Shown one piece after another: positions 7,272 through 8,992 of a DNA stretch of 8,992 nt. The DNA comes from Pseudomonadota bacterium (GTDB lineage Bacteria > Pseudomonadota > Gammaproteobacteria > Steroidobacterales > Steroidobacteraceae). Every line of letters begins with the position of its first letter. Position 1 is the stretch's first letter. The translations under genes were made by a program, and so were the position numbers. The notes beneath the pieces are model-generated. The model was not told where the DNA came from. It ran no database searches and saw only the letters and a program-made list of their open reading frames with translations. The stretch is from the NCBI GenBank assembly GCA_021808035.1, contig JAKBCG010000084.1, positions 1 to 8,992 of the forward strand. Reading direction: 5' to 3'.

Positions 7272-7448
7272 GGATCACCCATCCTCGGAACGCAGTGCAC
7301 GACTCGACCGAACAGGCTCGACGAGCCCCGATCCCGCGCGTTCGCTAAAAATTGTACCATCGACGACGGTCACGGCAGGGACATCGAATCCCGCGAGCCG
7401 ACACCGGCGCATCGCGCCCATCCAGCCTCGTCCCAAGGGAGTTGCCCC
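7272..7448. promoter_or_regulatory. Divergent intergenic region between the NimA-like gene and the metC-like gene
   Basis: This 177-bp gap must supply the start signals for both the three-gene - strand cluster and the metC-like pair. The one AT-rich patch is 7346-7356 (taaaaattgta). On the - strand it gives TACAAT at 7356-7351, a 5 of 6 match to the -10 consensus, which would start the NimA-like transcript about 75 nt upstream of its ATG. I see no good -35 hexamer at 16-18 nt spacing. No riboswitch (SAM or B12 type) and no clear inverted-repeat operator could be recognised. Confidence 0.35.
7435..7441 (+). promoter_or_regulatory. Ribosome binding site of the metC-like gene
   Basis: AAGGGAG lies 7 nt before the ATG at 7449. 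The reading frame is open far upstream, to about 6711 across the opposite-strand gene, so this site decides the true start. Similarity to the PLP-enzyme family also begins within the first 20-30 residues after this ATG. Confidence 0.75.
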
Positions 7449-8621
7449 ATGCACTGGCGTTCGAAACTCTTGCATCCGCCGCGGCGAGCACCCGAGGGAT
7501 TCCGTTCCCTGGCGCCTCCCGTCTACCGCGGTTCGACCGTGGTCTTCGACCGCACGGCGGACATCCGGGACGATTGGCGTCAGGCATCGCAGGGCTACAC
7601 CTACGGCCTGTACGGCAGCCCGACCGTGCTCGAGCTCGGCGCCCGGATCGCGGAGATCGAAGGAGCCCGCCACACCTTCATCGTGCCCGGCGGCCAGGCC
7701 GCGATCGCCACGGTGTATCTGGCATTTTGCAAGTCGGGCAGCCACGGGCTCGTGCCATACAACGCGTACGGGCCGAGCCGCGAACTCGCCGGCGGGTTGC
7801 TCGAGCGTCTGGGCATCGAGATCGAAACCTATGACCCCGCGATCGGCGCGGATATCGCGCGCCTCGTCCGACCGAATACGGCGCTGATCTGGACCGAGAG
7901 TCCGGCCTCGGTGACGATGGAGGTCCAGGACGTGCCCGCGATCGTCGCCGCCGCGAAGCCGCGCGGCGTACCGGTGGCGCTCGACAACACCTATGCGGCC
8001 GGTGTCTTGTTCGATGCGTTCGGGCACGGCGTCGACGTGAGCGTGCAGGCGCTCACGAAGTACGTCGGCGGCCACAGTGATCTGCTGCTCGGGTCCGTGT
8101 CCGTCGCGAACGAGCGGCTCTACGAAGGCGTCGGATCGGTGTGGAGCCAGCTCGGGATGGCGGTCTCGCCGGACGACGCCAGCCTCGCGCTGCGCGGACT
8201 GCAGACCTTGGGCATTCGGCTGGAGCGCCTGGAAGCGAGCACGCTCGCGGTCGCGCGATGGCTGGAAAGCCGCCCGGAGATCGAGACGGTACTGCATCCG
8301 GCGCTGCCGGGGTGCCCCGGGCACGACCTGTGGAAGCGCGATTTCAGCGGATCGTCGAGCGTGTTCTCGTTCGTATTCCGCCCGCCGAACTCCGCGCAGA
8401 ACGTCGCCGCGTTCGTCGATCGCCTCGAGCTCTTTCACAAAGGCTTCAGCTGGGGCGGTACGACGTCGCTCGCGATGATCTATCCCGATCTGCGGCGACC
8501 GGACCGTGACTACGCCGGCCGACTCGTCCGCCTCAACGTCGGCTTGGAAGAGCCCGAGGATCTGATTGCGGACTTGGCAAACGCACTCGCCGGAGGCCAG
8601 CGCCGCCATGACGGCCGATGA
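7449..8621 (+). CDS. metC: Cystathionine beta-lyase-like PLP enzyme (Cys/Met metabolism family)
   Basis: A 390-residue, fold-type I PLP enzyme of the Cys/Met metabolism family, closest in form to cystathionine beta-lyase, which cleaves cystathionine to homocysteine, pyruvate and ammonia in the cytoplasm. Visible residues are LAPPVYRGST (21-30), IVPGGQAAI (78-86) in the PLP-phosphate loop, YGPSR (107-111) with the active-site Tyr107, LDNTYAAG (178-185) with Asp179 for the pyridine nitrogen, ALTKYVGGHSD (201-211) with Lys204 as the Schiff-base lysine, GFSWGGTTSL (332-341), and RLNVGLEEPEDLIADL (361-376) with Arg361 for the substrate carboxylate. YGLYGSPT (52-59) has Leu54 where many family members carry an Arg that contacts the neighbouring subunit's PLP phosphate. 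Cystathionine gamma-synthase, gamma-lyase or another C-S lyase remain possible. The 3' end overlaps the next gene by 14 bp. Confidence 0.88.
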   Translation: MHWRSKLLHPPRRAPEGFRSLAPPVYRGSTVVFDRTADIRDDWRQASQGYTYGLYGSPTVLELGARIAEIEGARHTFIVPGGQAAIATVYLAFCKSGSHGLVPYNAYGPSRELAGGLLERLGIEIETYDPAIGADIARLVRPNTALIWTESPASVTMEVQDVPAIVAAAKPRGVPVALDNTYAAGVLFDAFGHGVDVSVQALTKYVGGHSDLLLGSVSVANERLYEGVGSVWSQLGMAVSPDDASLALRGLQTLGIRLERLEASTLAVARWLESRPEIETVLHPALPGCPGHDLWKRDFSGSSSVFSFVFRPPNSAQNVAAFVDRLELFHKGFSWGGTTSLAMIYPDLRRPDRDYAGRLVRLNVGLEEPEDLIADLANALAGGQRRHDGR

Positions 8622-8992
8622 CGGTCTTGCCGAAGCCGTGCTGCAAAACGCCTGGGTTCGCGTGCATCGACGGCGAGTGGAGCCTCGCCAGAGCGTGTTT
8701 CCGCCGACGCCGGTTCCGCGATCGTTGGCAGTCTTCGTCCGGGGAGGAGTAGCCCGCCACGCAGCAACCGGCCGCGCGGTTGAATGGCCCGATGGCAGCG
8801 TCCTGTGGCTGGAGAGGATCGCGCGGACCGGCGAGCGCTGGATCAACCACGACGCGCACGCGATGCATGTCGTCTTGGTCGACCTCCTGGGTCCGGCCGC
8901 GAGCGCCGACGGGACGCCTCCCGCGCCCCTCGACTACCCCAATGTTCCGGGCCAGGATCTCCTCGACAACGAGGCCGTGATCGTGCAGCGAT
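8608..8992 (+). CDS. Probable cupin-fold protein, N-terminal part (3' end outside window)
   Basis: An ATG at 8608 opens a frame that stays open to the window edge, giving 128 visible residues. It overlaps the end of the metC-like gene by 14 bp, and a GGAGG at 8592-8596 lies 11 nt upstream, so the two genes are probably cotranscribed and translationally coupled. Residues 8-94 look like a small one-domain cupin: AEAVLQNAWVRVHRRRVEP (8-26), then SLAVFVRGGVARH (39-51), a Gly-Ser-Val-Leu-Trp turn (63-67) and a final strand AMHVVLVDLL (85-94). The His-X-His metal motif seems replaced by Pro-Thr-Pro (33-35). Around residue 116 the phrase GQDLLDNEAVIVQR resembles the start of a second such domain, suggesting a bicupin. 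The assignment rests on pattern alone, and the function is unknown. Confidence 0.6.
   Translation, partial: MTADDGLAEAVLQNAWVRVHRRRVEPRQSVFPPTPVPRSLAVFVRGGVARHAATGRAVEWPDGSVLWLERIARTGERWINHDAHAMHVVLVDLLGPAASADGTPPAPLDYPNVPGQDLLDNEAVIVQR

Noticed and set aside
6711..7448. N-terminal extension of the metC-like frame
   Set aside because: The frame is open only because the opposite strand codes for the NimA-like protein. The AAGGGAG and ATG at 7435-7451, plus family similarity beginning just after, set the real start.
7275..8846. 523-residue open frame on the - strand opposite the metC-like gene
   Set aside because: It is Arg/Gly-rich low-complexity sequence with no motif, lying antisense to a well-supported PLP enzyme; long antisense frames are expected at this GC content.
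1..8992. A defence system, mobile element, CRISPR array or biosynthetic cluster
   Set aside because: No nuclease, integrase, transposase, toxin, reverse transcriptase, direct-repeat array or large biosynthetic gene is present, and all full-length genes fit known metabolic or transport families.

Overview
The window is high-GC DNA (roughly two thirds G+C by eye) from a Gram-negative bacterium. The outer-membrane TonB-dependent receptor shows the Gram-negative envelope. The receptor style together with Kup, PrpF and MetC fits an aerobic, free-living proteobacterium, possibly a gammaproteobacterium of the Steroidobacter/Nevskia/Xanthomonas kind, but that lineage guess is weak. I see no rRNA, tRNA, CRISPR array, insertion sequence, integrase, attachment site or origin. 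Almost the whole window is protein-coding, and the longest unassigned gap is 177 bp.

Layout from left to right: (1) the C-terminal part of a TonB-dependent receptor runs in from the left edge on the + strand (to 899). (2) It converges on pncB, nicotinate phosphoribosyltransferase, on the - strand (965-2347). A strong GC-rich hairpin lies between the two stop codons. (3) A 115-bp divergent gap separates pncB from a compact MAO-like FAD oxidoreductase on the + strand (2463-3521), with a possible 25-codon leader ORF in front of it. (4) A tight - strand cluster follows, transcribed right to left: a pyridoxamine-phosphate-oxidase-like (NimA-type) flavoprotein (7271-6687), a PrpF-family aconitate-isomerase homologue (6658-5498, GTG start) and the potassium transporter Kup (5475-3592). 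The gaps inside it are 28 and 22 bp. (5) After a 177-bp divergent gap, a + strand pair begins: a MetC-like PLP enzyme (7449-8621), overlapped by 14 bp by a probable cupin-fold protein that runs off the right edge (8608-8992).

The genes do not form one obvious pathway. PncB makes nicotinate mononucleotide for NAD salvage. Kup imports potassium. MetC acts in methionine/cysteine metabolism. PrpF isomerises small tricarboxylates but stands without prpB, prpC or acnD. The oxidoreductase and the NimA-like protein are flavoproteins of unknown substrate. The window looks like ordinary chromosome, and I do not see a convincing new multi-gene system. The points most worth checking are the cupin-like gene coupled to metC, the MetC-like enzyme with Leu where family members usually carry a phosphate-contacting Arg, the orphan prpF joined to kup and a flavoprotein, and the long hairpin between the convergent genes.
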